Source: Trichobilharzia szidati
Lineage: Eukaryota; Platyhelminthes; Trematoda; Strigeidida; Schistosomatidae
NCBI GenBank assembly: GCA_944472155.2
Contig: OX235272.1
Coordinates: forward strand, 90,712,020 to 90,776,019
Reading direction: 5' to 3'
DNA length: 64,000 nt
Below the pieces are notes generated by a model. The model did no database searches. It was not told where the DNA came from and worked only from the letters and a program-made list of their open reading frames with translations. Shown piece by piece: positions 33,966-44,935 of this stretch. Position 1 is the first letter of the stretch, and each line of letters opens with the position of its first letter. Both the position numbers and the translations under genes were made by a program.

Positions 33966-34789
33966 TTGGATGATTACTGTCACGAATTCTTCAGTCAGCT
34001 TCGTCCTGAAGTCAGTGAATACTAGTGAGTATGAGAATAATTTTCAAGAGTTAGTTAATAGATTAGAATCAGTTTGTTTTAAAAAAAAGATAGAACTACT
34101 TTGTGATGCTGCAATATCTGCCTTTAATAGACAGAAGACAAGTAGTACAGCCAAGAGTCTCTTCGACTCTTTAAGGGTGAAAAGAAGTGGGGAAAACTCA
34201 GTATTCAAAGTATTTCCCATGTTTCAAGTGCGTACTTTACTTTCACAACTGGTTTCTCCTCTGGATCTACAGTTATATATGCACAGTATTTAGACAACAT
34301 CTGTTTTTTTAAGTAATGCAGAATTGTTAAAATCACTGGAATGGCAGTTCAGTCGCATATGTAAGTGACAATGTAATATTAAACTGAATATCAGGAAAAA
34401 TTAGGAATAGAAATAATGCGACTATTAAAGAGAGTTGTAACAATAATAATAATAACAGATTGTAAAAGGCATAAGAGAAGGAGAAATAGTCAGATTTTCA
34501 CAATCAAGTAATGTAGATCAAGGTAAGAAAAGTGGTGGTACGAACTTCTTCTGAATGTAAGTTCAGCTTCTTCAGGTAGATTCCTATGGGCGTACAATTA
34601 AGCATGGTCATCATCGGATATCCCATCACCATCATTATCAACACCTTGCATGGTTGATCAAGCGATAAACTAGGTTTTAGCTTACTTTGTATATACTGAA
34701 CACAAAACTGATGTAAAACCAAGGCTTTTAAATATTATCTACTGTATTACGACTAATTTTAACTTTGTCTTAACACTTCGTCTTCTACG
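33966..34789. other. Unannotated spacer with a 118-codon open frame
   Basis: 33937-34293 is open, but its start lies in the SINE-1 and the sequence (for example FQELVNRLESVCFKKKIELL) matches nothing I recognise. Could be chance or an unidentified exon. Confidence 0.3.
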
Positions 34790-35110
34790 TATATAGCTGA
34801 AACCGTCAGCAGCCATCCAAAGAAGTCTAACTTATGTGTTCAGAAAAAGTCCGTTCAGATGCTTTCCTACCTTGATCATCATTATTTAATTGTAAAAGTT
34901 GGACGATTTCCTCTTCCCTCTAAGCCTTCTACAAGCCATCATTATTTTAACAATCTTTAATAGTCTCATTGATTTGCTCCTTAATTTTATCTAATAGTCA
35001 ATTTAGTATTTATACTTACGCATATTATCACTTACACAAGCGTTTGAACTGTAGTTCTATTGATCCTAACAATTAGACATTATTTAAAAACATCAATATT
35101 GTCAATAACG
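34790..35110 (+). pseudogene. PLE C-terminal tail fragment
   Basis: 34795-34880 reads AETVSSHPKKSNLCVQKKSV then QMLSYL, equivalent to the AEA...KP(D/N)LC(I/V)QKK block that ends PLE proteins. About 230 bp of AT-rich 3' sequence follow, and another PLE copy begins at 35165, giving a tandem arrangement. Confidence 0.6.
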
Positions 35111-35164
35111 ATTACTGTTTTGAATATAATATATATATATATATATATATGTATATATTTAGTG

Positions 35165-36080
35165 AAGACCCTCATCCACAGAGTTAGAGCTATATGCTCA
35201 GAGGAAGTAATTGAAGATGAATTAAGCATTGTATATGATACTTTGATCGAAAATGGTTATTCTGACAAATTTATCAAGAAACACATGACAAAGAAAGCGG
35301 AAAAGGACTACTCACTGTCTGTAAACAAGAAGCCTTTATACATACGACTACAATTCATGGGCGATATACCAAGCGAGATAATTACGAAGAAATTAAGAAA
35401 ATCAGTTCAAAGAACTTTTAATGCTGGCGAACTACAAGTATTATTCTCTACACGACCAATGGGGCTACCTCGACTGAAAGATGAAGTACCTAGACTAGCC
35501 ACTTCAAATTGTATCTATCAATTCAACTGCGCTTGTGGAGCGAGTTATATTGGCCGTTGCTCTAGGAACTTGATTTTTCGTGCTCACTTGGGAACATCTC
35601 CCACTATGGCTAAGTAAAGGTGTAGTGAAAACCATTAACAGTTCGATATTGGACCATCTGGTGCAAACCGGCCACAAAGCCAGCCAGCATTGAAGAATCC
35701 TTCTCTATAATCTACCGGGTGCCTAATAAATTGCCAAAATCATCGAAGCACCGCATGCTCCAAACAACAGAGGCTATTGCAATTCGCCTCAAACAACCAG
35801 TGCTCTGTGTCCAAAAGAAACAAGTCCAGCCCCTACTACTGCCCTGACCCTCAGTAGAGACTATAAACTCATGAATTTGTACTATTATCTTTCATAATTC
35901 TTCTGACATTCAGTTTATTTTATGTTGATGCTGTTCAGCTGTAATTTATCAATATTATTGATTTGATGTTATTTAAACATTAATGTCGTTCATAAGACTA
36001 ATTCATTCATTCATTATAATGTATATATAATTGTAGAACCTGATGATGAATTTATCGAAAAGAGTACTCTTTGTTCCGTG
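35165..36080 (+). pseudogene. PLE group D, GIY-YIG end
   Basis: The frame 35060-35617 reads RAICSEEVIEDELSIVYDTL, IENGYSDKFIKKHM, LQFMGDIPSEIITKKLRKSV and the core IYQFNCACGASYIGRCSRNL. It then loses frame near 35590, so the R..EH residues and C-terminal part ('AIRLKQPVLCVQKKQVQPLL'-like, 35780-35845) are in other frames. The 3' end at 36036-36076 is a hammerhead-like motif. The same copy type recurs with small deletions at 54440-54895. Confidence 0.8.
36036..36076 (+). ncRNA. Hammerhead-like motif at PLE group D 3' end
   Basis: GAAC pairs with GTTC; CTGATGA at 36040-36046 is canonical; a GATGAATTTATC hairpin precedes GAAA at 36057-36060; AAAGAGTACTCTTT forms stem III. The hairpin overlaps G8-A9 of the core, so the exact helix II register is uncertain. 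Confidence 0.5.
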
Positions 36081-36134
36081 TCCATTCTTTTGAATATATA
36101 TATATATATATATAATATATATATATATAGTTTA

Positions 36135-36174
36135 GAGCTAGATGACTGAGTTATCAAAAGGATATTCTTGGCTC
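36135..36174 (+). ncRNA. Second, diverged hammerhead-like motif
   Basis: About 60 bp beyond the previous motif, separated by (TA)n. GAGC pairs with GCTC, with TAGATGA, a short hairpin, CAAAAG and ATATTCTTG between them. GAAA is altered to CAAA. Looks like a decayed duplicate terminus. Confidence 0.35.
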
Positions 36175-36344
36175 AATTTTTCTGTCTTTCAAACTTTATT
36201 TGCCAATGCCCATGCACATGTAGTGGCAAGTATAATATAATGGACTAAGGGGTGACCACCAACTAGATTTTCAGAGCATCCTACTAACTTTCTCTGCCTG
36301 AAAGGAAAGTAAAGCTATTCATACTTTCAGTAGTTTCTACAGTG

Positions 36345-37325
36345 TACTATGTGAAAAAGCTGTATCGATTGAGATGACTTGGACACATGTTATGTATGTC
36401 TAGCCATTGCCTTCCTCGACAAAGTGCAGTGTCTTCTAGACACTCTGAGCAGAAATCTTTACATGTTTGGCATGCGATTTACTCGCATCAAATGCTACAG
36501 GACTGGCCTACATCGACTCCTAGCTTAAAGATAAGCAGTGAAGTGGTAGAGCGTGTTAACCACTTCATTTATTTGGGAAGTTGTGTCAGCTCGAACGGAC
36601 TGATTGCTGACGAAATCTCAGCACGGATGCAGGAGGCTCATATGGCATTCGCCAGCCCGAATCATCTCTGGAGTAGACGTGATATTCGGTTGGCTATCGA
36701 TCAAAGGACGTGTGTACTGCTCAGTAGTTCACTCTGTCCTCCTTTATGGCTGTAAGAAATGGCCAATGAAAATGAAAAACATGAAAAGGCTAGCTGTCTT
36801 TGATCATTGGTGTCTGCGTTCTATCTCTCGTGTTAGGTGGTATAATGGGGTGAGTAATATTGAATGATATGGCTAGGACGTTTGTTATGCATGCCTATCC
36901 ATCGTCTTCCTCGACGGGCAATGTTAGCTGACATAGGATAGGTTGGAAAAGAGCTAATGGTGGTCAAACCAAAACTTGGCATTAGTCCACGAAATCTTTG
37001 ACAGTCCGTTTAAGCCACGTAGGAAGACGTAGGCTGAGCAGATGGGGCTTCGAGGTGCTCAGAACCTATGGCTGGAGATAACTGGTGATATGCTTCAAAA
37101 CAGTCCTTAATGGAGAAGAGGTATTCACTTTCTCTTGTCTCCCATATCCACTAATCCCTCATTTTTTCCATGTTACTATTTTTTATCCCTCACAGTTTTG
37201 CTTATTATCGCGTATCTCTTTTCTCTCTGTTTTATCTTCCTTTGTGTGTTACATGGAGTGTCGCAACTTGAACTGTTGCACTTCTGTGCAAAGTTTTATG
37301 TGCTGAGACCAGTCAGTTAGTCAGC
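36345..37325 (+). pseudogene. Non-LTR family 2, two overlapping remnants
   Basis: A short C-terminal piece (LYRLR...LGHMLCMSSHCLPR, 36360-36420) is followed by an upstream piece: MLQDWPTSTPSLKISSEVVE, RVNHFIYLGSCVSSNGLIAD, then HLWSRRDIRLAI, VLLYGCKKWPM and VFDHWCLRSISRVRW to 36867. A C-terminal part runs to about 37085 and the 3' UTR to 37325. The order shows two nested or tandem copies. Frames are broken at 36690 and 36865. Confidence 0.75.
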
Positions 37326-37829
37326 AAGAAGTGAAACTCAGATTTCTAATCTCTGTAATCACATATGTTATCAGTAAACTGTTCGAGTAGGTCTCACATT
37401 CTCTATCAAAACTGAATCAATCACAGCCAATAGTTAATATCGTTTTTCTATCTACTAGTTAATATGCACTAATCAATTTTGTATTAATTTAAATTTAACC
37501 AAGTGAACTATGAACACATGTACTTGAGTGACTGACTCAATATGTTTACTGAAATGTACTTCATGTTTGAGCACTCTTATTCGGTGTGATTTATTTACAA
37601 CTACTTTATATATAAATGTATACACTGAATTAGTTTCAACACAGAGTTTTGCATAGAAGTGCAGCAGTTCATTGTCCCGCATACCGTTGATTAACTGATT
37701 CATTTAAACAAAGCAAAAACAAAACGTAATTTATCTGAATCGTGTGTAATGTAGCATTTGTGCAACACATTTCGAACAATCTGATCATACACGGACTTGT
37801 CATAGGAATATGTATATGAAATTAATAAG
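37326..37829. other. Spacer with family 2 tail fragment
   Basis: 37600-37680 is the reverse complement of the family 2 3' UTR end ('gaactgctgcacttctatgc' on minus). The rest is unrecognised AT-rich DNA. Confidence 0.5.
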
Positions 37830-37837
37830 GAGTTAAG

Positions 37838-38144
37838 CCGTGACCAGTAGGGTACAGCAGGTTGAAGATGAGGCAGTAACTCATCGAAGAAGACATTGCG
37901 AAATCGTCGCACTATGTCGTGAATTGGCAGAAGTTAGAATTCATGGCTGTGCCATTGGATCGGGTCCCAATGGCCTACGAGCTCGCCTTGTAACCAGAAG
38001 GTCCTGGGTTCGAACCTCTGTGGTGGATGCGTACTGATGAAGAGTCCCAAACTAGGACGAAACAGCTGTCCAGTACTCCCAGCTGGTTTTCCAGTGGTTC
38101 TCTAACCAATGTCAGCTCATGATGAAATCCTCCATCCAATCAAA
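37838..38144 (+). mobile_element. SINE-1 copy with 8-bp TSD
   Basis: GAGTTAAG at 37830-37837 and 38145-38152 brackets the unit, which starts at 'ccgtgaccagtagg', the same start as the copy at 30731. The A box is partly deleted; the B box GGTTCGAACCT is at 38008-38018. It carries the best-formed hammerhead domain of the family, at 38031-38076. Confidence 0.88.
38031..38076 (+). ncRNA. SINE-1 hammerhead domain, best-paired copy
   Basis: GTACTG/CAGTAC form a perfect 6-bp stem I, GTCC/GGAC stem II, and ACA/TGT with a GC loop stem III, followed by the cleavage C. GAAA is intact. The core reads AUGAAGA where a hammerhead needs CUGANGA, so only C3 is replaced (by A). Predicted inactive unless G8 pairs otherwise. 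Confidence 0.7.
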
Positions 38145-38334
38145 GAGTTAAGAAGTGAGAAATTAAATTTAGGTCAAGTTAAAAGGACATATTGAAGGTC
38201 AAAATAACAATGAAGATCACTCAACCAAATAAGAGAGGTAACAGTACATCTGCTATGGTATCAAAACAAAGTTTACCAAGGAAGGTTTAGTGTGATGACG
38301 AATTGTTGCTTTGAACGCATAAAGGTGGTTTAAA

Positions 38335-39235
38335 CTTCCTAATTACCAACTAGGACTTCCACAAACTTTAGGATATGCCCCAAACACGTTTTATAGATAG
38401 GTTTAAAAGACGTGTAAAAAACAATTTTATATCCTGTCTCTATAATATGTTTCGCAATAGAGGAGCTAGGTCTCCTGTTCTCACTATTAATGGGTTCTGA
38501 GGATTCTATTTGTTTCTGAAACCATTTAGGAATATGCTCTGAAGCCAGCCCCTATATGCAGATATTGATGAGTCCTCTCTATGTATGTGTGTCCACATGT
38601 ACATTCAAATTGGTAAATACAGTGGGATGTGACATCATTTTTCGCATGTTCTAAGGGCTTAGATGGATATATTGGCTTCACATTCTCAATTATTATGATC
38701 TTAGCTGCATAAAATAGTCTTTTAACCATAGCGTTCAATCTTTGTCTAGTTGTCAAGCTGCTATGATCATGCATATTGGATAGCTTGATGTACACGTCTT
38801 TCTTAGAGACGAGTTGGAGAGTAGGTCTTGGTGTTCTGACCACTTTATTTCTCCTTATGAACTTGTGTGGATAATTATTAACAGCCAGAGTTTGTGTCAA
38901 CTTCCTTTCCTCCTCATCAAGTTTGTCTTCAGTGTATATTCGTTGGATTCTACTGAAGAGGCGCCTTACTAAGGCTCTTTTGTACCGAACAGGGCAGAAA
39001 CTGTGATTATTAAGATACTGTCTTGTCTAGGTAGGTTTTCTATAAATAGATCGTTTTATTGATCCATCAAGTCGTCGACTAAGCAATATGTCTAGGAAAG
39101 ATAAACAATTATCTTCGTCCTCTACAGACGTAAGTGATATGCAATTCTGAACTTCATTCATTCGATTTAAAATTGCTTTGTCTAAATTCATAAAGGGAAT
39201 TAATTGTTTTGAATTTTTGAGATGATTCATTTAAC
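38335..39235 (-). pseudogene. PLE, divergent group, RT end and endonuclease
   Basis: Minus strand 39230-39027 reads FMNLDKAILNRMNEVQNCIS, LSFLDILLSRRLDG and RSIYRKPT, the end of RT. 38900-38526 reads VNNYPHKFIRRNK, KRLFYAAKIIII and the endonuclease core CIYQFECTCGHTYIERTHQY, in which YIGRT has become YIERT. The C-terminal part is in another frame (38340-38540). Loss of the conserved Gly and the shift show it is dead. Confidence 0.75.
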
Positions 39236-39329
39236 TAAAAGAAATGCGTAACAGTTAATGAAAAAAACACACAACAAAAACAAAGAGACACAATCGGATA
39301 CGAGGAATATTAAGAGAAAATCTGTGGTA

Positions 39330-39600
39330 AGCACTTTATTCTTGGTGAATTTCTGTTCTCTGAGATAGGTGGTTTAGCTGTGAGGCTTTTGTTGTCTTCA
39401 GTGCATACTCATCCGGTGGGAACATCATCACTCACCGGGAAATGCAGGTACATCCAGATGACGAGTCCCAAATAGGACGAAATGCGCATCCTGATAAATT
39501 CCACTGCTAGTCACCATCCACCAATTAAATTCTAATTAAATGCCCAGACATCGTCGACCGAGCACTTCGGTCCAATCAGTCGACGGGAAAATCTAAAAAA
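39330..39600 (+). mobile_element. Sm-alpha-type hammerhead repeat
   Basis: A short unit around a hammerhead domain (39454-39495) containing 'gagtcccaaataggacgaaa', which is the Sm-alpha signature as I recall it, with downstream 'ttccactgctagtcaccatc'. Ends are uncertain. It is a single copy here and differs from SINE-1 in stem I and III sequence. Confidence 0.6.
39454..39495 (+). ncRNA. Sm-alpha-type hammerhead domain
   Basis: Stem II GTCC/GGAC, GAAA at 39479-39482, stem III ATG/CAT with a CG loop, then cleavage C at 39490. Stem I has CAG/CTG only. The core is AUGACGA: A replaces C3, the same substitution as in SINE-1. Confidence 0.65.
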
Positions 39601-39719
39601 TTCAATTAAAATAAGAATAACAATTTAAAAAGAATTTTTGTTTTCTTTTTACTTGACTTAAACTGTGAATTATCAAAACTGTAGTCATCATTGAACAGTT
39701 CCACAACACTTAGAGATTC

Positions 39720-40088
39720 GTTGGAGGATTTCATCATGAGCTGACATCAGTTAGAGAACCATTGAACAACCACCTGAGAGTACTGGACAGCTGTCTCATC
39801 AGCCTAGTGTGGGACTCTTCATCAGTACATACACACCACTAGGGTTCGAACCCAGCACCCTTCTGGTTACAAGGCTAGCGACCTCGTAGACCATTAAGCC
39901 ACTGGGACACAATCCAATGGCCAGTCCATGAATTCCAACTTCTTCCAGTTCACGATATAGCGCCACCAATTAGCAATGTCTTCTTCTATGAGTAACTGTC
40001 CTCACCTTCGACCTGCTGCACCCTACTGGTCACTCACTGCTTCCCACTAGAACCCCAGGTAACTGCCTGAATAGGCCAGTCGCCAGTG
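39720..40088 (-). mobile_element. SINE-1, full length, with 8-bp TSD
   Basis: AGAGATTC at 39712-39719 and 40089-40096 flank a 369-bp unit. On the minus strand it starts 'ctcactggcgactggcc', includes the gtgacca block, A box TGGCTTAATGG, B box GGTTCGAACCC and the hammerhead with AUGAAGA core and GAAA changed to GAGA. The 3' tail is short. Confidence 0.87.
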
Positions 40089-40169
40089 AGAGATTCTTCA
40101 AAAAAGTTCACAATCAACTACGTCAATTAGATTTTAATTTTTCTCAGGTATTAAATTCTTTCAAACTTA

Positions 40170-40396
40170 ATCACGAATTGATATTAGTTAGAGAATCCTT
40201 GAATACCACCAGGGAGTACTGGACAGCCCTGTCATTCTTGTTTAGTACTCTTCAACAGTACTCACCCATAACTGCACCATGAGGGATTGAACCCAGGACC
40301 TTTCGGTTACAAGCAGAGCTTGTTTACTATTCAGCCGCCGGGATGGAATCCAGTGACGCGCCCAGCAATTCTAACTTCTGTCAACTCGCGATTTTT
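40170..40396 (-). mobile_element. SINE-1 copy
   Basis: Minus-strand tRNA-like head with a decayed A box (CGGCTGAATAG) and GGTTCAATCCC-type B box, plus a hammerhead remnant at 40215-40270 lacking GAAA. 5'-truncated. Confidence 0.72.
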
Positions 40397-40439
40397 ACTC
40401 ATTAACTAGTACTATCTTTTTGTATCAATTATAATAATA

Positions 40440-40474
<35 letters not shown>

Positions 40475-41402
40475 TATCACCAACAGTGTTTAATCTTTAC
40501 TCTTAACAAACAAAATACACTGAAAAACAAATTTATACTGTTGAATCAGATTCATGACTAATCAAATCAGCCATTTACACTGTCAACTAGCCGCATGCAT
40601 AAATAAATACGTACATATGCGTATGCATACAAAATAACCTTAATTTTAGACATCTTAGTTTTTCAAACAGAGGTAATCAATAAATGTTGTAGAACTGTCC
40701 TGAAAATGACTATATATATATATATATATATCAACCATTCTTCGGTAAACTAACATATAGATTACCACGCGTAGGGTAAAACTGATACTGCGTGTGTTAC
40801 ATGTATGATAATAATGAGGCTGTTGATGACGACGTTGTATATATTGAGAGCACACATAGGAGGCTTTTTTTCCACCATGATGTTTTACTTCCCTTTGTGT
40901 ACATTCACCCAATTCACTCTCTCTGTCTCTCTCTCTCTCACACACACACACACAAAAACATACACACGCATAAACAGCTTGATTATCACCAGTGAAAACA
41001 ATTAAAACTATTTGTCTACTTTTTCTTCTCTAGTGTATGTTGTCCAAAATCGCTAACATATAAAATTCCTTTGTGTATTGTTTTGTGTGTGTGTGTGTGT
41101 GTGTGCGTATGTGTTATACTCCATTTCATACATTTCCTCCTCAGCCAGTTCTTTATCTTAAATTTTATTTTCTACCAGTTTATTGACATGTTTGTTTATC
41201 GTTTTAATAAAAAACAAACAAAATATATATGTGTTTTTCTTATGCCCTTAGGTTTGGTTAAATTATAATTCAGGATATAATTGTTATTCTTCAGAAGGTT
41301 TAACTCGAGTATGTATCTGTGTAGGTGAATGTGTTAAATGGTTGAGCGCAACAATTTCAAAAATGGCTCTCTTTTAATTTGTTTAAATTATTCTTATCTA
41401 AC
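40397..41402. other. Microsatellite-rich spacer
   Basis: No gene. Contains (ATT)n at 40432-40465, (TA)n at 40710-40730, (CT)n/(CA)n at 40918-40955 and (GT)n at 41082-41105. Confidence 0.6.
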
Positions 41403-41414
41403 TATCACATATTT

Positions 41415-41903
41415 TGGTTACAGGATTTCATCATGACCTGACATCGGTTAGACAGCCAATCAATAAAATCCCTACAAATCAATACCTGAATATGAATGAG
41501 ATGCTCACTAGTGACTGGCCGTATTCAGGTAGGTAGTTACCTGGGTTCTAGTGGGAAGCCGTGACCAGTAGGGTACAGGAGGTTGCGTGAGGACAAATAC
41601 TCACCGATAGCATTCGCTAGTGGTCGCGCCATATCGTTAATTGACAGAAGTTGGAATTCATGGACTGGTCATTGGATTGTGTCCCAGTGGCTTAATGGTC
41701 TACGAGGTCGCTAGCCTTGTAACCAGAAGGGTTATGGGTTCGAACCCCTGTGGTGGGTATGTACTGATGAAGAGTCCCTCACTAGGCTGATGAGACAGCT
41801 GTCCAGTACTTCCAGGTGGTTTTCTAATTATTCTCTAATCGATATCAGCTCATGATGAAATCCTGTAACCAATCAATCAAATCCCTACAAACCAATACTT
41901 TAA
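41415..41903 (+). mobile_element. SINE-1 composite insertion with 12-bp TSD
   Basis: TATCACATATTT at 41403-41414 and 41904-41915 bounds one 489-bp insert. It begins with an inverted 3' segment of SINE-1 ('ggttacaggatttcatcatg'), a forward tail piece ('ccaatcaataaaatccctac'), then a complete forward unit from about 41493: gtgacca block, A box TGGCTTAATGG, B box GGTTCGAACCC, hammerhead at about 41760-41808 (core AUGAAGA, GAAA changed to GAGA) and tail. Confidence 0.85.
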
Positions 41904-41915
41904 TATCACATATTT

Positions 41916-43790
41916 GCTTTGTTCTCGAAAATTTGCTCTTTTTTTCGTTTTCTTGAGATTATTGGAGATTAAAAATAGTTTTGTTCTTTTTTTTGAATTA
42001 TAGTAATCTTGTTGTTTATTATAGATTAATGAAAAGATTAGGAATTTTTCTGTTCAGTTTTTCATTTCATGTTTGAGAACTTGAGGATGACAGTGTGAAC
42101 AACTTGGATGATGTTGGTCACACTTACCTACTTATTAGTAAGATGAAAAGTTGGTTAGTAAATTTTGATTAGAAAAAGGCTTTTAGGGAATGTTAGGTGT
42201 TAAAATAATCTCTTCTCGTGAGATGAAATTAGTTTAAAAAAAAACTATTTTAAACGAAAGTTTTTCCCAAAATAAGGATTAACCTTTCCGATGGCGTTTT
42301 AAACGGTTTTGAAGTGTCACGCCGCACTTTTTTAAATAAACATGAACTGGGTATGGGGACGGTCTTCACTTCCTTGGAGACTTTTATTCTCAAACTAATT
42401 CTAGATATCAGAAAAGGCGTTGTCTGAGTAACAGGGTTATACAATCCCCCATCATCATAGAACAGGCCTAACAAGCTCAGCTCTCTCTAAAAGGACGGCA
42501 TTTCTGCCTTATGTCTAGCCTGAAACTCACTAAATTCCAATTCCAATTTCTCCCCGAAGCCATTTAAGACTATTCTCGGGTTAGTCTTAAAATGATCAGA
42601 AACTGAACTTAAATGAGAACCCTGACTTAAAAATGCAAAATAAAGGGACTTGCTGTGTTCCTGGAGGTGCATTCCATGTCTCCATATTCTCACTGTTCAT
42701 AACAGATTCTGTAGCCATCGTCACTGAGCGTCTGCCAAGCATATTAACTCGGTATGTTGAGTACTGTAAATACCGAAACCCACATGTTGTGACCTATACG
42801 CTGGGAATCAATCTTCATGTTCTACTGCAGAGCTAACTAAAACTTCCTTCAGTTACTCACAGTACAAAAGTGCTCAAACGACAACAAAACGACACTTATT
42901 CGACATAAAATCTCTCCTAACATTCAACAACAACGAAACAACGACAATAATACTACATCAAAACTCAAAATTTCCTCACTAGTGGCGTTAGGCAGCTAGC
43001 CATACAGGTCGAGTTTCAGTGGCACAGAACAAGCACTGAAGAAAGAAAATAATTAACTGAAATTCAACCGTATGAATTAGATGAGAATGAAGTAGAATAT
43101 TCTCAACAAGGTTGGATCGAAACTCTGTCGGCAAGAATCAAGCACCAAACGATTCCCACAGATAGTCCAAGAGAAGAATGGCTTAAGAATGTTTAAGTTG
43201 GGTTTATCCACCTCCTGTCAACCCTTGCAAGATGGTATAACTTATTTCTTGGATCTATTTGAAAAGATTCTTGTCTCCTTCTCTGTCAAATTGATCTTTG
43301 AGTGGGTGTAGATAGGATCCTGACTGTATCTTTGGTTTCTAGCTGTGGAATATTGAAACTATCCATCTAGTGTGCTGTTTGGCTTCTTACTTACTTACTC
43401 TGTACAGAGCATTTCCTTTCCGTCCTACTACTCTTGGAGGCAGATAATGAAAAGCACATACATAAACCTGCTGATGCAATTTGAAAACTCTTCATTTGGC
43501 CCCATGGTGACGATTAAATTGACTTTCCATTCTCATATTCCTGTAGCCTTGCTTCATTGGCGTAGCCACTTCCTATCAGCTAGTTCATTCTAGCATGAGA
43601 CTATTCTATAACACGTGTCCACAGCTTCAAAATGCGATTGAACCAATGAATTTTAGATCTCTTAGCAAACACTTTGGTGATCAGCAATTGGGTGGACTAA
43701 ATCAACTGCTGATAAGATTCATGATGATGATATGTTTCAAGTGAAAATGAGCTCATCTTATAATTTCTTTGCAAATCAATATTTCAGATC
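41916..43790. other. Unannotated stretch with a weak minus-strand coding signal
   Basis: On the minus strand two adjacent open segments, 42693-42487 (LNGFGEKLELEFSEFQARHK) and 42474-42250 (LGLFYDDGGLYNPV, FKTPSERLILILGK), could be one broken frame of about 145 codons. I do not recognise a family. The rest, to 43790, has no identified element. Confidence 0.35.
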
Positions 43791-43794
43791 CCAA

Positions 43795-43950
43795 TGAATT
43801 CAAATAATAATAATAATTTTTCTTCTTGGAAGTTTAAGTGGAAGATAGGGCTTCAGATGTGAGGTTGTAAGTTTCTTTACTAGTGCTATTCCATTTTTGT
43901 AGGTTGGGGTGGTTAGCGTCAGGCCCAGCCTTTCTTCTTTGGAAAATGCT
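43795..43950 (-). mobile_element. SINE-3 3' half
   Basis: Minus strand: body 'ggcctgacgctaaccacccc' followed by the RTE-like tail 'gaagccctatcttccactta' and an ATT-rich end at 43805-43820. The tRNA-like head is missing. Confidence 0.62.
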
Positions 43951-43954
43951 TTAC

Positions 43955-44935
43955 ACGAGCTTCGAATTCAAAGGTGACATATCTTCCAATATCATTAAAA
44001 GAAGGATCTCACATACACGGATAAAGACATTCCCTGACGCATCGTTGAGAATAGCGATTTCCAGTCGACTATTACTGTTCAATAACCTGAAGGACAAGAT
44101 GTCGCAGGTGACCAACTCTGTGTCCGTTTATCAATACACCTGCTCGTGTGGAGCTAGGTATATAGGTTGTTCGACTCGGATTTTGTCCAAGAATGCAAGA
44201 ACACACCTGTATGGTTATGAAGAGGTGGAAATGTAGTACAAGAAGGTCAGTCATTGAACATCTGGTCGGTATTGGTCACCTTATCTACACAACCTCTTCC
44301 TGTAAAGTCGTCTACTAGGTGGAAAATAATTATATTTGTTATGATCGAATAGAAGAGCCAGATCTCTGTATACAGAAAAAGTTCTTTCAAACCCTCCAAC
44401 TTTCATGGTCTTAATCCCTGTACGCTAAAGTACGGTAATCCCCATTCATACTTTCGCTCTTCTTCTTTTTCGTTTTATTTTCGTTTCAATTTGCATACTC
44501 TCCAATTATTATGTCAGTCGTTACTACTATCATTGTCGCTTCGAATCGCCCCAGTATTATTTCACTCGTTCCACTTGTCATCCCAAATCGCTTTTGTTTT
44601 TTGCAACGTTGAATTCTATGTTATCAAATCTCACACAGTGTTACTTAACGTTTTCATTTTATTTGCCTAGTAATCCTATAATTTCACAGCCCCTTCCAAC
44701 ATCTGTAGATCCTATGGATTGTTCTGCATGTGACATTAATTGTTTTGCCACTTGATATTTAACTATGATTATAATCACAAACATTTTAATTGCATTTCAT
44801 ACTATTATTATTTTATGTATTCACACCTTTGATTCAATTCCCTCACCGGATATAATTTCTTAAAAAGACTATATACATACGATTGTACAGTTTGATGATA
44901 AATTCGTTGAAAGGAGTCTCTTCATTGAATCACTT
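43955..44935 (+). pseudogene. PLE group C, GIY-YIG end
   Basis: From 43960: YTSFEFKGDISSNIIKRRIS, FPDASLRIAISSRLLLFNNL, and the core VYQYTCSCGARYIGCSTRIL (Cys replaces Arg after YIG). A shift near 44200 then leads to the TSVIEHLV-like sequence and the LCIQKKFFQTLQL block near 44400. About 500 bp of 3' non-coding sequence follow, matching 55440-55990 in reverse. Ends at the hammerhead-like motif 44888-44927. RT absent. Confidence 0.8.
44888..44927 (+). ncRNA. Hammerhead-like motif, PLE group C 3' end
   Basis: CAGT/ATTG stem I (one G-U), TTGATGA core (U for C3), short stem II, GAAA at 44909-44912, GGAGTCTCTT region and C before ATTG. The homologous terminus at 55464-55503 has C3. Confidence 0.4.
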
